The position numbers and the translations under genes are program-made. From NCBI GenBank assembly GCA_001586965.3, contig LUCW03001630.1, positions 63,501 to 127,500 of the forward strand: a stretch of 64,000 nt of DNA, read 5' to 3'. Below the pieces are notes generated by a model. That model had not been told where the DNA came from and did not search any database. It worked only from the letters and a program-made list of their open reading frames with translations. Source of the stretch: Sphaeroforma sirkka (Eukaryota; Opisthokonta; Ichthyosporea; Ichthyophonida). This document shows positions 34,951 to 48,452 of this stretch, piece by piece; the stretch's first letter is position 1; the number at the start of each line of letters is the position of its first letter.

Positions 34951-35680
34951 GGACAGGGGTAGCGTGATTTCAATCCAGCTTGAGATGCATGGGTGGTTAA
35001 TTTATGACAGCCCACTTATGAACATCTTGGCTGAGGCATTCTACGCCCACGTAATGGCTGGTACATTTCCTAAAGCTCTCAACTGTACTCTCTTGACAGC
35101 CCATCCAAAAAAAGTAGACACGAATATTGCATCCCCTGGGTATTTCCGACCGATAACCTTAACGCTGATTGTTCGACGCATTTTTAAGAAATCCTTCCTA
35201 CACCCCGGATCAACGACCCATGCAACTCGAGCTGGATTAAATCACGCTACTCTTGTGATACTCATGCCCTAGCCGTGATGGATACTGAGACCCAATCTGA
35301 GGATACCTGGAATGATGTATGTCTTGACATCAAAGCATACGATAAAGCGATCGTTCCGCGCATGTGAATATTGTTGCGCCACGCTGGAATGCCAGAGAAC
35401 TGGATAAATTGTCTCCGTGCATTGTTCGAGAATGTTTCCACACGGATGACATATCATGGGAAGCTTTCACCTCTATTTCATAGAACGGATGGCATACTAG
35501 AAGGTTCGATTGTCGGTCCAATGCTTTTCATTATTTATATGGACTCCTTGGCTATTACGCTTGCGCAATTTTGGCCGAAACTCCTCCGCTCCTACCTCTT
35601 TGTAGATGACATGCGCATCCAGGCTCCGCAGTCTGTTTGGTTGCAACCCTTCCTACAGAATTTCAGTATGTATTAACAAA
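34951..35680 (+). pseudogene. LINE-type (non-LTR) reverse transcriptase fragment
   Basis: Reads ILAEAFYAHVMAGTFPKALN, then PGYFRPITLT (the YRPISL-type motif of non-LTR enzymes), then VCLDIKAYDKA (the catalytic D of motif A). Further on come ILEGSIVGPMLFIIYMDSLA (the G-xx-QG-x-xx-P-LF-type motif B) and YLFVDDMRI (the xxDD motif C). A frame change near 35270 and a TGA near 35364 break it. Only about 240 codons of palm remain, with no endonuclease and no 3' tail. Confidence 0.75.
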
Positions 35681-38600
35681 TTTTTGCTGTACGGATGAGC
35701 ACGGAAGAATTCTTGTTCTAGTTTTGTTATTAAGTCACCTAGCTAAGATATTTCATCTAGTGCTCACAACTAATTTTGTTAAAATAGGACGCCACGATGC
35801 TGATTAAACATCACGGTCCCCATGAAATTACGCATTCGAAAACTAGAATACTTTGCTGGTATGCATGGGGCAGCGCATTCGAAGATGATTTTTATAATAG
35901 GTCGAACAAAAAAGAAATAAGCTGGCTGAAATCATTTCTTCGACAATATACATATTGCCTTGACAACCGGGCAGCTCGATAGCATTGATTATGGTGGGCT
36001 AATCATATACTAAAGGTCATAAAACATCGAAACACAGCGAAGATACTTGGTCGAGTCGGTCACAACGGTGGAGTTTATAAATATTTCGCACGTGGCAGAT
36101 TGATATTTGGTATTAATAAAAAGCCTCTGCATAATAATTGTTTGCTAGTTTTGAAGATATAAGTGTTATAGTACAGCGAAGACAGTAAGGCTCACGAAGT
36201 GTTTCACCATCAAGAGGCCAGGGGATATTCAACAGAGTAAATAGTTCCCGAATTGCTAGCGAAAGAATGGATGAGCTTTTCAATTCTAATCTTGTGTTGA
36301 CATGGTGCTTTTTATTACTGCGTGGCCTATTCACTTTCGAGACCGAGTTCGCCAATGTCATAACCACACTTGACAGATGAAACGCTGATGCGTAATCGCG
36401 CCCAACAAATGTAATACGATCGAGCTGAATCTCTCACAGCCGATACAATCAAATTCGCATATAAAGGCTACAAGTAGCACAAACCAGGTTATGTCGGAAC
36501 GAAGGTGTGTACATCTAAGGCGAACAAACTTACATACTAAGCGAATCTCGTAGCATACTCGCAGTGGAACGTGATGTTGGGGTATGGTTAAAAACTAAAG
36601 CAGTTTTGTTATAAATTGGTAGAAAGTGAGGAAAGGAGTCCGCAAACGAGGTGGTTCCATCCAGAAAGGGGTTATAAGCTTTAAGTGTAGTGGGGTGCGT
36701 TCGGAATTTTAATATTTCTAGTTATCGTGGCGGTTCCACAGATCTCTCAAGGAGATCAGATTAAATTCAAGCAGTTTATAATGTCAACTGCTCCTGAATC
36801 AGTCCTCAAGCGCTAGATCAGTAGGCCGATAACCAAAGCATTGGATACTAAATTATAATTTATCTAGGTTGACTATTTATCCGAAATTTACCTGTCAGAA
36901 TTTGGATGAGATTGCTTTCGGAACTACATGGTGAACAAAGCAGTGACAGTTTACAATTGAACTCCTCATGATGCTACAGGGATGCTTCTTCTGAGAATGA
37001 CAAGAAGTGCATCCCATATGCCAGGCCGTCTTAGAATGTGCGAAGCCTTGTCAGCCCTACTCAAAAATTCGTGGAGTCATTCTTGTACTTATCTCCGGCA
37101 GTCTTATATGCTTACACTGTTGGTGACTGTTTAGTCTGAACCTTTCGCTGCCTTTGGGGGCCTACCCGGAGGGTGTTCCGGTTTTTCTCCGGAGAGTATT
37201 TCACAAGTAGCTGCAAAGTTGTCGATTTGCGATTGGTCCATTGGCAGTATCGTCTTACTTTTTCTTTTGTGCGATCCCTGTGATGCTCTATTCCCGGTCT
37301 ATTGATGATTGTTATGGTAGAATAGTAGTCAAGGTTTGGATAGCAGAACACAAAATTGATTTTGTCTGCAGCAAGACTATCCAGATACGTTGAGACAATT
37401 TTACGAATGAAATCTGATTCATTTCGGGGCACGTTTTAGTTTATATCCAATCCAATATGCTCATGTACAGTTTAATCTACAAGCGAAGCATTTTTAAAGC
37501 TTCCATAGAGTCGATTGCTAAATAAAACTCGATGATCAATTTGCACAAAATTGTAACATTTTCAAAGCCAAATAACATATACTGCCTAATAGTCGAACTT
37601 TTCACCACTTCTACGCAAGCCGTGCAAAGGGGTTTAGGATTTAGGGTTGTGTGTGGGGAGGGGTTAAAGAGAGAGTGGGTGTTAAGCCCTCAATAACCAA
37701 CCCAGAACTCAAAGGCAAACATAAACCACTCGAGCGCAATTAGGATCTGCCTCAACAAGATAATTCAAATACAGGCGCCCATGGTGTGTGAGTTTGTGTA
37801 TGTACTAGTCAATACTGAGTGTATATAGTAATACAGAATATGATATTCCGACGACTAAACAGACTTCACAAAGTATCATCCTTATTTTACAACACAAAGC
37901 AACTTTACCTTTTGCGACGTAGAAGACGAGCGTCTCATGGGTTCTCGCCAGGTGTCGCTTTGGCGTGGTGAGGGTCATTGTTCTGATGCCGAAAGAGTGT
38001 AATTATATTTTGAATACAGTGATGAATAAACGAAAGATTTTCGGAACATGCTCGACTTCCATCGCTTCACTATCGAGAACCAGATAGTATGCAGGATAAA
38101 TGAATTGCTATCCTAAAGGTTGTAACGAGTAATGCCTGATTATATAGCAACCCGCCTCGAGTTTCGCATGAATAAAAAAATAACCATTCATCAGGACGAT
38201 TATACGAAACAAGTCTAGCTGTATACACACCAGCTTACTTTCCAGCCCACATCCCCTCAATACAAATTCAGTAATCGGTCGTTCGTAGACTAATTTGTCT
38301 TCAATGGACATGGTTTACAGTTCAAAGAAACAAACACATACAAAACCAGAGACACGGTACGATTTGAATACTGCACTTTCCTCGTGCCTTTAATGGTTAT
38401 TGTTTCACCTAAGCCTACCTTTATCCTTATAGAGGTATAGTCTCCGAGCAGGGTCAAGTCTCGTTCGAGGTCTGAGCCTTGAGCGACTAACATGTCTTGG
38501 GGATTGGTGTAGCCGGCCATATCATCCTCGATATCGCCATTACCGTTTAGAGCTGATAATATATAAATGCAAAAAAAGGAGATATTCAGAAGCAGCACAA

Positions 38601-39100
38601 TCTCGTTGGTACATTAAAACACGGGGCCGCAGAACGACCGGCATTTACTTAACTTAAATTTGTCTACAAGGAGTCAAACTAAACTAGTCAAAGACAAGAT
38701 AATGAGCAGTGCGTTTTTATGTGATACAATGCTGGCTGTGCCACAATATACTCTTCAATGCGCGTATGGACATACTTGTTATACCAGCGGGAATAGTATC
38801 TACATATCCACTCGCTGCTGTGAGAAAAGCAGAATAATTTGAGTCAATTGTACTATTAAATTGGTCTGTGAAGCGGAATCAACTGTCATGCCCGGTATTC
38901 AGTCGTGTAGGTAGGATTGTAAGACCCACAACGAGTATACCTTCGTAATTACCAGGATCAATCATTCGCTCTGTAAGGTACGCGAATTTAACAGAAACCA
39001 CAATGCTATGCAATGACAACGAACCAAAATTCTAGATTCAGACAGAAAAGAAAAGCGCACGGCAAGAGAGAGAGGAGAGGTGTGCATGTCCAAAACTCCA
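35681..39100. other. Intergenic region with unassigned short frames
   Basis: No gene could be assigned. Three minus-strand stretches look weakly protein-like. At 37112-37432 a frame without ATG contains FIRKIVSTYLDSLAAD. At 36113-36367 there is LNIPWPLDGETLREPYCL. At about 38420-38554 a possible exon between AG and GT reads DIEDDMAGYTNPQD and SIRIK. These may be exons of an undetected gene or decayed elements. Confidence 0.35.
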
Positions 39101-39221
39101 TAACATAACATCTTCGAATCCTGTGATCAGAATAGTGTATAGTCTTACTCGCCCTTACTTGTGGGTGACTAGGTCATCATGACATGCCACAGGCACAGGC
39201 GTCGTTTGGGATAGTGTCGAA

Positions 39222-39440
39222 AACCACTTAGACGAGTGTATTTGAAATCACTTAGACGAGTGTTTATGAAATACCTTAGACGAGTGTATATGAAATCACT
39301 TAGACGAGTATATATGAAATCACTTGGACGAGTGTATATGAAATCACTCAGACGAGTGTATATGAAATCACTTAGACGAGTGTATATGAAATCACTTAGA
39401 CAAGTGTATATGAAATCACTTAGACGAGTGTATATGCGCG
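39222..39440. repeat. 24-bp minisatellite
   Basis: About nine copies of TATATGAAATCACTTAGACG plus AGTG, just downstream of the kinase stop codon (minus-strand gene). Confidence 0.9.
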
Positions 39441-39474
39441 CATAGCCAAAGGCAAATAGGATCCACATACACAT

Positions 39475-42302
39475 TCACAGCGCGGAGATTGACTTTTTTT
39501 TCTTGCGCTTACCATCCGGGAGTACTGGTCCTGTATTAACAGTCGTGATGGGTGGCGGTGGTGGTAGAAGTCTCCTGCTTGATCCGACAGACGCATACTC
39601 AGCCTCAAACATGCGCTTCATAGCCGACGCGATGTCCTTGAAAGTCGGTCTGTTTTATAAGAAGTATTGAAGGCACATTCATCAGCATCATATTTACAAA
39701 CATGGCAAGGTAGGGCATACGCAGTCAACACAGCCCGATGTTTTACCACTTCAAGTGCGTGTTCTTATCAGTGAGGTGACAGTAATGAAACTTCAACTTC
39801 CGAAACACTAATATCAGTCTGTATACAAAGACATAGACACACATATACGGGTGTGTAAACGATAATTCGAGATTTTCATTTTTCTTTGCAGGATACTGTC
39901 GTGCTTGCTGAATTCTTCGGGTTTCGATCTCGAACCCTTACGCATTGTACAGTCAGATACTCAAAGCATTCCATTGCATTGACAGGTATTCATTGGTATC
40001 CCATTAACTGGTATTAATTGGTATCACATTAACAGGTATTGATTGGTATGACAAATCATCTGCTCTCCAGCCGACGTTGTGCACACACATCCCAAATGCC
40101 ACACACACACACCACGTGAGTGCTCATTGTATGTGTTCCTGCGCGTCCATACAAAAACACATAGCCGATTAACGTATTGATAGTTACCATGGACATCGAT
40201 GCACGTACCTGTCTTCGCACTTGTCCATCCAACACTGTGCCATGAGGTGATACGTTTCCGTCGATATGCCCAAGGGACGGTCGCAACGTACACCCCCAGC
40301 TATGCTAGCTGCTAAACTAAACGTCTGTCTATTGGCATAGTGCGCCTTTCCTTGACTAAATATCTGCAAGGGTGAATGAGTGAATGTTAAAGTGGTCGCC
40401 CATAGACATGGACATAACTCCCGACTCATGTGTGCGTATGGCGGTTAAAGAGGTCATACATAAACATGGACATAACTTCCGACTCATGTGTGCGTATGGC
40501 GGCTAAAGAGGTCACACATGAACATGGACATAACTCCCGACTCATGTGTGCGTACGACGGTTAAAGAGGTCACAAATGAACATGGACATAACTCCCGACT
40601 CATGTGTGCGTATGGCGGTTAAAGAGGTCACATATGGACATGAACATAACTTTCGACTCATGTGTGCGTATGGAGATTAAAGAGGTCACACATGAACATG
40701 GACATAACTTCCGACTCATGTGTGCGTATGGCGTAGTATGAAAGTACTGCGATGGATGTTTTGGCCTGCTATTTGCTATGGATCATTCAGCACACAGTAG
40801 CGTACGCTGACTTGGAACAATCCATCGTTTTGGGTAGCTTGTCTCAAATATTATATTGCCATAAAACAGACTTGCACGAACCACAGTGCATTGTATATAC
40901 TGTCTCCATCGCGGAGCGGCTTCTACATACACACCTGCACACTGTCATACGCGTAAATTATCAATAGTCATAAACCAATTGTGCAACTACATGAGTCCAT
41001 CTACACACACACACACCCCTGCCCACTGTTACACGCGAGCATATAGTCATAAACCAATTGCACTGCTACACGCGTCTGTGCCTACATCCCACAAGGTGAT
41101 CCCGTACGCCCAGACATCCGAGGCCTGAGAGAACTCTCTGTCGATGATGGCCTCAGTAGACATCCATCGCAATGGTAGCTTGCCGCTGCCTTCCATGACA
41201 TACGACGGGTTGTGTTCTTCGAAGGCACGAGCCAGACCAAAATCACTGACCTGCACAGTCCATTCGAGCGGGAAACAGGACAGGTTCAGACTACGACGAT
41301 CGTGTATAGGGTACTATATTTGAGCAAGAGGCGCGTATCCCACATGCATTTAGAATATTACCAATATCAATGACATTCAAACGTATGTTACCAGTGTAGA
41401 TTAAATTAATATGTATTGTATAATACTACCAATATAGATTAAATTGAGAGACCCGTAAGTTGCACCGTGTTTGTTCGATATACTTTGGAAGCGATCATGG
41501 AGGTGTACAATCAATACAGTACTACAACAGGGTGTAAATCAATAACTACAACAGGGTGTGTCTACGTACACGGTGATCAGAGTTATATCCTTTGCGTCAC
41601 TTAGACTATATTGATCAGACGTTGAAATCAGCGTAGGTATATTGTTTTCTTTGCTTCACATAGACTTTAGTATCGTTGTTTGGTATTTGGAGTCTTGTTT
41701 CACCGTTCACTCTTTCTGGGATCCATGTGCATGTTGCAATACATCGAGTACTCCCACAGAGGCCATCACGTACATTTCTTCCGACAGATAGGCCCACAAA
41801 TATCCTCGAGCAAACAACACACCACACACACACGCAGGACACTACACCACAGTGAATAGCATAACTACACCACAGTGAATAGCACACACTACACCACAAT
41901 GAATAGCATACACTACACCACAGTGAATAGCATACACTACACCACAGTGAATAGCACACACTACACCACAATGAATAGCATACACTACACCACAGTGAAT
42001 AGCATACACTACACCACAGTGAATAGCATACACTACACCACAGTGAATAGCATACACTCAGAACATGCACACCTTAGCCACCAGCAGACCATTAGACCCC
42101 GCCTCTGCAAGCAAGAAATTTCTGGCAGCAATGTCTCTATGTACCAAATGCCGCTCAGTGATGTATTCGCACCCCAGCACTAGCTGATATCCGTACCACA
42201 GCTTCTCCATATTCGATATGTTCGGACTCTTAATCAGATAGTTTCTGAGGTCACCGTGTGGACAGAACTCCATCAGGATACATATATGGGCGTGGTCGTC
42301 TT
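39475..42302 (-). CDS. Protein tyrosine kinase, C-terminal exons
   Basis: Four exons join in frame: 42073-42302, 41086-41250, 40209-40363 and 39475-39649. The first carries ICILMEFCPHGDLRNYL (hinge) and LVHRDIAARN (catalytic loop). The second begins VSDFGLAR and holds LPLRWMSTEAI, the tyrosine-kinase P+1 loop. The third has IFSQGKAHYANRQ and CDRPLGISTETYHLMAQCW, and the fourth RPTFKDIASAMKRM. After the kinase domain is a tail of about 40 residues with PPPPP and KRKKKK, ending at TGA 39475-39477. AARN after HRD is typical of receptor tyrosine kinases and of Abl/Fak-type enzymes rather than Src. The N-lobe was not found with confidence, and introns are full of minisatellites. Confidence 0.88.
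40380..40738. repeat. About 58-bp minisatellite, kinase intron
   Basis: Six units containing CATGGACATAACTCCCGACT, CATGTGTGCGTATGGCGGTT and AAAGAGGTCACA. Confidence 0.88.
41836..42060. repeat. 24-bp minisatellite, kinase intron
   Basis: About nine copies of GCATACACTACACCACAGTG plus AATA, ending only about a dozen bases from the donor site of the exon at 42073-42302. Confidence 0.92.
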
Positions 42303-42313
42303 CTGTAGTGCCA

Positions 42314-42515
42314 CTAACGCCTAGGCAAAGTAGTAGCAGTATGTGGAAGCAAAGTGGTGGTAGTATGTGTTAGCAAAGTAGGAGCAGTATGTGTAAGCAA
42401 AGTAAGAGTAGTATGTGTAAGCAAAGTAGGAGTAGTATGTGTAAGCAAAGTAGTAGCGGTATATGGAAGCAAAGCAGGAGTAGTATGTGTGAGCAAAGTA
42501 GGAGTGGCATATGGG
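42314..42515. repeat. 24-bp minisatellite, kinase intron
   Basis: About eight copies of GCAAAGTAGGAGTAGTATGT plus GTAA, beginning about ten bases beyond the acceptor side of the exon at 42073-42302. That exon is thus squeezed between two unrelated 24-bp arrays. Confidence 0.9.
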
Positions 42516-42559
42516 AGAGGACTTATACCATTGGGATGCCAACAACACGCATCTGCGTT

Positions 42560-45055
42560 TGCACCAAAGAAACGTCACAATACACACACGTTCACATTAT
42601 AAAGAAACGTCATATTACACGCACGTTCACATTAAAAAGAAACGTCATATTACACACACGTTCACATTATAAAGAGATATCATATTACACACACGTTCAC
42701 ATAAGAAAGAAACGTCATACTATACACACGTTCACAATATAAAGAAACGTCATATTACACACATGTTCACATTATAAAGATACGTCTTAATACACACACT
42801 TTAACATTGTAAAGAAACGTCATATTACATACACCTTCACATTATAAAAAGAAACGTCATCATATTACACACATGTTCACATTATAAAAAAAACGTCATA
42901 ATACACACATGTTCACATTATAAAGAAACGTCATAATACACACATGTTCACAATATAAAGAAACGTCATATTACACACACGTTCACATTATAAAAAGAAA
43001 CGGCATATTACACACACCTTCACATTATATAGAAACGGCATATTACACACATGTTCACATTATAAAGAAACGTCATAATACACACATGTTCACATTATAA
43101 AGAAACGTCATAATACACACATGTTCACAATATAAAGAAACGTCATATTACACACACGTTCACATTATAAAGAAACGGCATATTACACACACCTTCACAT
43201 TATATAGAAACGGCATATTACACACATGTTCACATTATAAAGAAACGTCATATTACATACACCTTCACATTATTAAAGAACGTCATATTACACACATGTT
43301 CACATTATAAAGAGATATCATATTACACACACGTTCACATAATAAAGAAACGTCATATTACACACACGTTTACATTATAAAGAAACGTCATATTACACAC
43401 ATGTTCACATTATAAAGAAACGTCATAATACACACATGTTCACAATATAAAGAAACGTCATAATACACACATGTTCACAATATAAAGAAACGTCATAATA
43501 CACACATGTTCACATTATAAAGAGATATCATATTACACACACGTTCACATAATAAAGAAACGTCATATTATACACACGTTCACATAATAAAGAAACGTCA
43601 TATTATACACACGTTCACATTACAAAGATACGTCATATTACACACACGTTTACATTATAAAGAAACGTCATATTACATACACCTTCACATTATTAAAGAA
43701 CGTCATATTACACACACGTTTACATTATAAAGAAACGTCATATTACACACATGTTCACATTATAAAAAGAAACGTCATAATACACACATGTTCACATTAT
43801 AAAGAAAACGTCATAATCACACATGTTCACAATATATAGAAACGTCATATTACACATGTTCACATTATAAAGATACGTCTTAATACACGCTTTAACATTG
43901 TAAAGAAACGTCATAATACATACACCTTCACATTACAAAGAAACGTCATATTACACACATGTTCACATTATAAAGAAACGTCATATTACATACACGTTCA
44001 CATTATAAAGAAACGTCATATTACACACATGTTCACATTATAAAGAAACGTCATAATACACACATGTTCACATTATAAAGAAACGTCATAATACACACAT
44101 GTTCACAATATAAAGAAACGTCATATTACACACATGTTCACATTATAAAGAGATATCATATTACACACACGTTCACATAATAAAGAAACGTCATATTATA
44201 CACACGTTCACATTACAAAGATACGTCATATTACACACACGTTTACATTTTAAAGAAACGTCATATTACATACACCTTCACATTATAAAGGAACGTCATA
44301 TTACGAACACGTTCACATTATAAAGAAACGTCATATTACACACACCTTAACATTGTAAAAAAATGTCATATTACATACACCTTCACATTATAAAGGAATG
44401 TCATATTACACACACGTTCACATTATAAAGAGATATCATATTACACACACGTTCACATAATAAAGAAACGTCATTTTATACACACGTTCATATTATAAAG
44501 AAACGTCATATTACACACACGTTCACATAATAAAATAAACGTCATATTATACACACGTTCATATTATAAAGAAACGTCATATTACACACACGTTCATATT
44601 ATAAAGAAACGTCATACTACACACATGTTCACATTACAAAGATACGTCATAATACACACACCTTAACATTGTAAAGAAACATCATATTACATACACCTTC
44701 ACATTATAAAGGAACGTCATATTACGAACACGTTCACATTATAAAGAAACGTCATATTACACACACCTTAACATTGTAAAAAAATGTCATATTACATACA
44801 CCTTCACATTATAAAAGAACGTCATATTACACACATGTTCACATTTTAAAGGAACGTCATATTACACACACGTTTACAGTATAAAGAAACATCATATTAC
44901 ACACACGTTCACATTATAAAGAAACGTCATATTACACATACGTTCACATTTAAAATAACGTCATATTACACACATGTTAACATTATAAAGAAACGTCATA
45001 ATATACACGTTCACATTATTAAGAAACGTCATAATACCCACATGTTCACATTGTT
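42560..45055. repeat. Large 35-bp minisatellite (about 70 copies), kinase intron
   Basis: About 2.5 kb of units of the form CACATTATAAAGAAACGTCA plus TATTACACACATGTT, with many variants (GAGATATCAT, CACCTTCACATT). Groups of variants recur in the same order, which shows that blocks of several units were amplified together. Confidence 0.95.
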
Positions 45056-45092
45056 TTACTGCATTCTCGAGCTGTCCAAACGAATGATTGCC
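45056..45092 (-). CDS. Possible kinase N-lobe mini-exon
   Basis: Between AG (CATACAG) and a possible GT the minus strand reads VAIIRLDSSRM. The VAxK strand of kinases has a similar look, but the invariant Lys would be Ile here. The short stretch is the only candidate I found upstream of the firm kinase exons and may be chance. Confidence 0.15.
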
Positions 45093-45093
45093 A

Positions 45094-45525
45094 CCTGTAT
45101 GTAGACACACCAAGGTGATAGTTGTTTACCTATGTACGTAGACACGCCAAGGTGATAGTTGTTTACCTATGTACGTAGACACGCCAAGATGATAATTGTT
45201 TACCTATGTACATGGACACGCCAAGATGATAGTTGTTTACCTATGTACATGGACACGCCAAGATGATAGTTGTTTACCTATGTACATGGACACGCCAAGA
45301 TGATAGTTGTTTACCTATGTACGTAGACACGCCAAGATGATAGTTGTTTACCTATGTACATGGACACGCCAAGATGATAGTAGTTTACCTATGTACATAG
45401 ACACGCCAAGATGATAGTTGTTTACCTATGTACATGGGCACGCCAAGATGATAGTTGTTTACCTATGTACATGGACACCCCAAGATGATAGTTGTTTACC
45501 TATGTACGTAGACACGCCAAGATGA
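45094..45525. repeat. 37-bp minisatellite
   Basis: About eleven copies of GACACGCCAAGATGATAGTT plus GTTTACCTATGTACATG. Confidence 0.92.
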
Positions 45526-45650
45526 TCCCTCATACACCCACACCCACACCCTCATACAGCCACACACACACCCTCATAAAGCCACACCCACACCTTCATA
45601 GAGCCACACCCACACCCTCATACAGCCACTCACACATCCCCATACACCCA
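45526..45650. repeat. CACACCCTCATACAGC-type tandem repeat
   Basis: Short units of about 17-19 bp built on CACACCCTCATA, directly after the 37-bp array. Confidence 0.75.
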
Positions 45651-46267
45651 TCCACCCAAGACCATCTGTCGAATTCACAACCAAAGTGGTTAGACAGAAC
45701 AACCTCCGGAACTATTCACTTGAAATACACGTGCACAGTCATTCTAATAGCAATTTCTGAGCGTTTTCCTACTACTCTACCGTCATGGGCACAGGAGCGA
45801 ATAACATAAGACATTGGCTATGAGCACGAACAAAACCCAATAGTACGTACCACAGCATTATATAGACAGCCCCCCACCATTCACCACTAACAGTCACGGT
45901 AGTGTATGTACACACACACCCTCGTTCCCACATGCGTAGGACTGTCTGGCTGGATATCCACAGCCGGGATACAGTACAAACAATCATATGCCATGCCCCA
46001 TAGGCAGCGGTGTGGGGCAGTGCATAGCCCCAGCCTAGGGCCGAGTCAGCAGTGAATTGCGTCTGTGTATTGGCGGTAAAGAACTAGTGGGTGCGCTTAA
46101 GGAAAAATGCGTGGATCGTACAGAGATTTTAGGGTTTAAACCCACGGTCACGAATCGACTTGCTTCAGGGGGATTGACTTGCCTATATTTCAACACTTCG
46201 GGAGTTTAAATAATAAATGAGTCTCTCACGCCATGTTATCATCTACAAGGTATACCGTGGAACGCAC

Positions 46268-46346
46268 CTGATTCGATATGAAGGAGAATCTGACCGTGAA
46301 CTCTTCATCATTCTCGAGATAGATGATTGGACTTTCGATCTCCATC
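46268..46346 (-). CDS. Possible exon upstream of the kinase (extracellular part?)
   Basis: Minus strand between AG (CTAATTAG) and GTGCGT reads MEIESPIIYLENDEEFTVRF then SFISNQ. The alternating hydrophobic pattern suggests beta strands. Its acceptor side is tandemly duplicated just upstream (46347-46540), which supports a real intron border being there. No domain is recognised, and linkage to the kinase rests only on strand and position. Confidence 0.35.
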
Positions 46347-46540
46347 CTAATTAGGGCAATTGATGTGTAAAGATAGATGGGTAAAATCCCTTTTCAGTTA
46401 AATGATTGGACTTTCGATTTCCATCCTTATTAGGGCAATTGATGTGTAATGATAGATGGGTAAAATCCCTGTCCAGTTTAATGATTGGACTTTTGATTTC
46501 CATCCTTTTTAGGGCAATTGATTGTAAAGATAGATAGGTA
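46347..46540 (-). repeat. Tandem duplication of an intron/exon border
   Basis: Two further copies of a roughly 90-bp unit containing the acceptor CCTAATTAG-type end and the first bases of the exon at 46268-46346 (GATGGAAATCGAAAGTCCAA). The copies diverge slightly and the exon part is cut short in both. Confidence 0.8.
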
Positions 46541-46659
46541 AGCATTCGGAAACAGCCATCTATGAGACCGTGTAGCAGGACTTACTATACCAGAGGATCA
46601 TAGCAGCCGACAATACTAATTAAGAGTGAGGGAATCAACCTTGAATGTGCATAGCTGCA

Positions 46660-47880
<1,221 letters not shown>

Positions 47881-48245
47881 TATGCCTATAACTATGAATA
47901 TGACGGATGATCTCTTTTACAAATACCAAGGAGACACAATTTTCCTCCCAGGTCAATAACGTAATTATTACAACACCAACGCTAAAAAAAACAACTATTA
48001 CGGCATCGGACAATAGCAGGTATCAATACAAATTAATAGTAGTATAATTAGTTTGAGTATCTTGTGCAGTTCTGAATGCGAAACCTTCTCTGTTCTATAG
48101 CCAAAATTCTTGAAACTTGTTTCAACCCAAAGCAAGATACGCAAACATGATTGGAAATCAAAAACTGAATAAATCACAGTAACGATTACCACGAACAATT
48201 TCGCTGCCTATACTACCGATACATCGAATAACTGGCCTCGTAAAC

Positions 48246-48452
48246 AAACCTCGTGCTGGTTTTCAATTTTCTCCGTTGTCTTCTGGTGCGGGATAGTCCT
48301 CGAAAGGTAGTGGCGTTGGCAATGGGTTGAATGCTACATACTCCTTGTGTACTCGCATCTATTATATTTGTTTCATTCACGGTGTGGTCTACTGCCAGAG
48401 CGAATGCGCATACAAGCAGCACCAAAAACGGGCGGATATATGTAATACTCAT
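48246..48452 (-). CDS. Possible first exon with signal peptide
   Basis: ATG at 48450-48452 opens MSITYIRPFLVLLVCAFALA, a good secretory signal (polar start, hydrophobic core, then VDHTVNETN with an N-glycosylation site). The frame continues with RTRRQRRKLKTSTR, a basic furin-like stretch. It meets a possible donor GTTTGT at about 48245. It lies on the same strand upstream of the tyrosine kinase exons and would suit a receptor, but the joining exons are not established. It may instead be a separate secreted protein. Confidence 0.4.

Noticed and set aside
37112-37432. Minus-strand 106-codon frame as a gene
   Set aside because: It has no ATG start, no recognised motif and no neighbouring exons. 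It is mentioned only in the intergenic entry.
39222-45525. Regularly spaced repeats that could be taken for a CRISPR array
   Set aside because: The whole unit is repeated with no unique spacers, and the DNA is eukaryotic.
45772-45987. Minus-strand frame with a hydrophobic stretch (WGAVYIMLWYVLLGFV) as the kinase transmembrane segment
   Set aside because: No splice borders or flanking receptor sequence support it. It may be chance.
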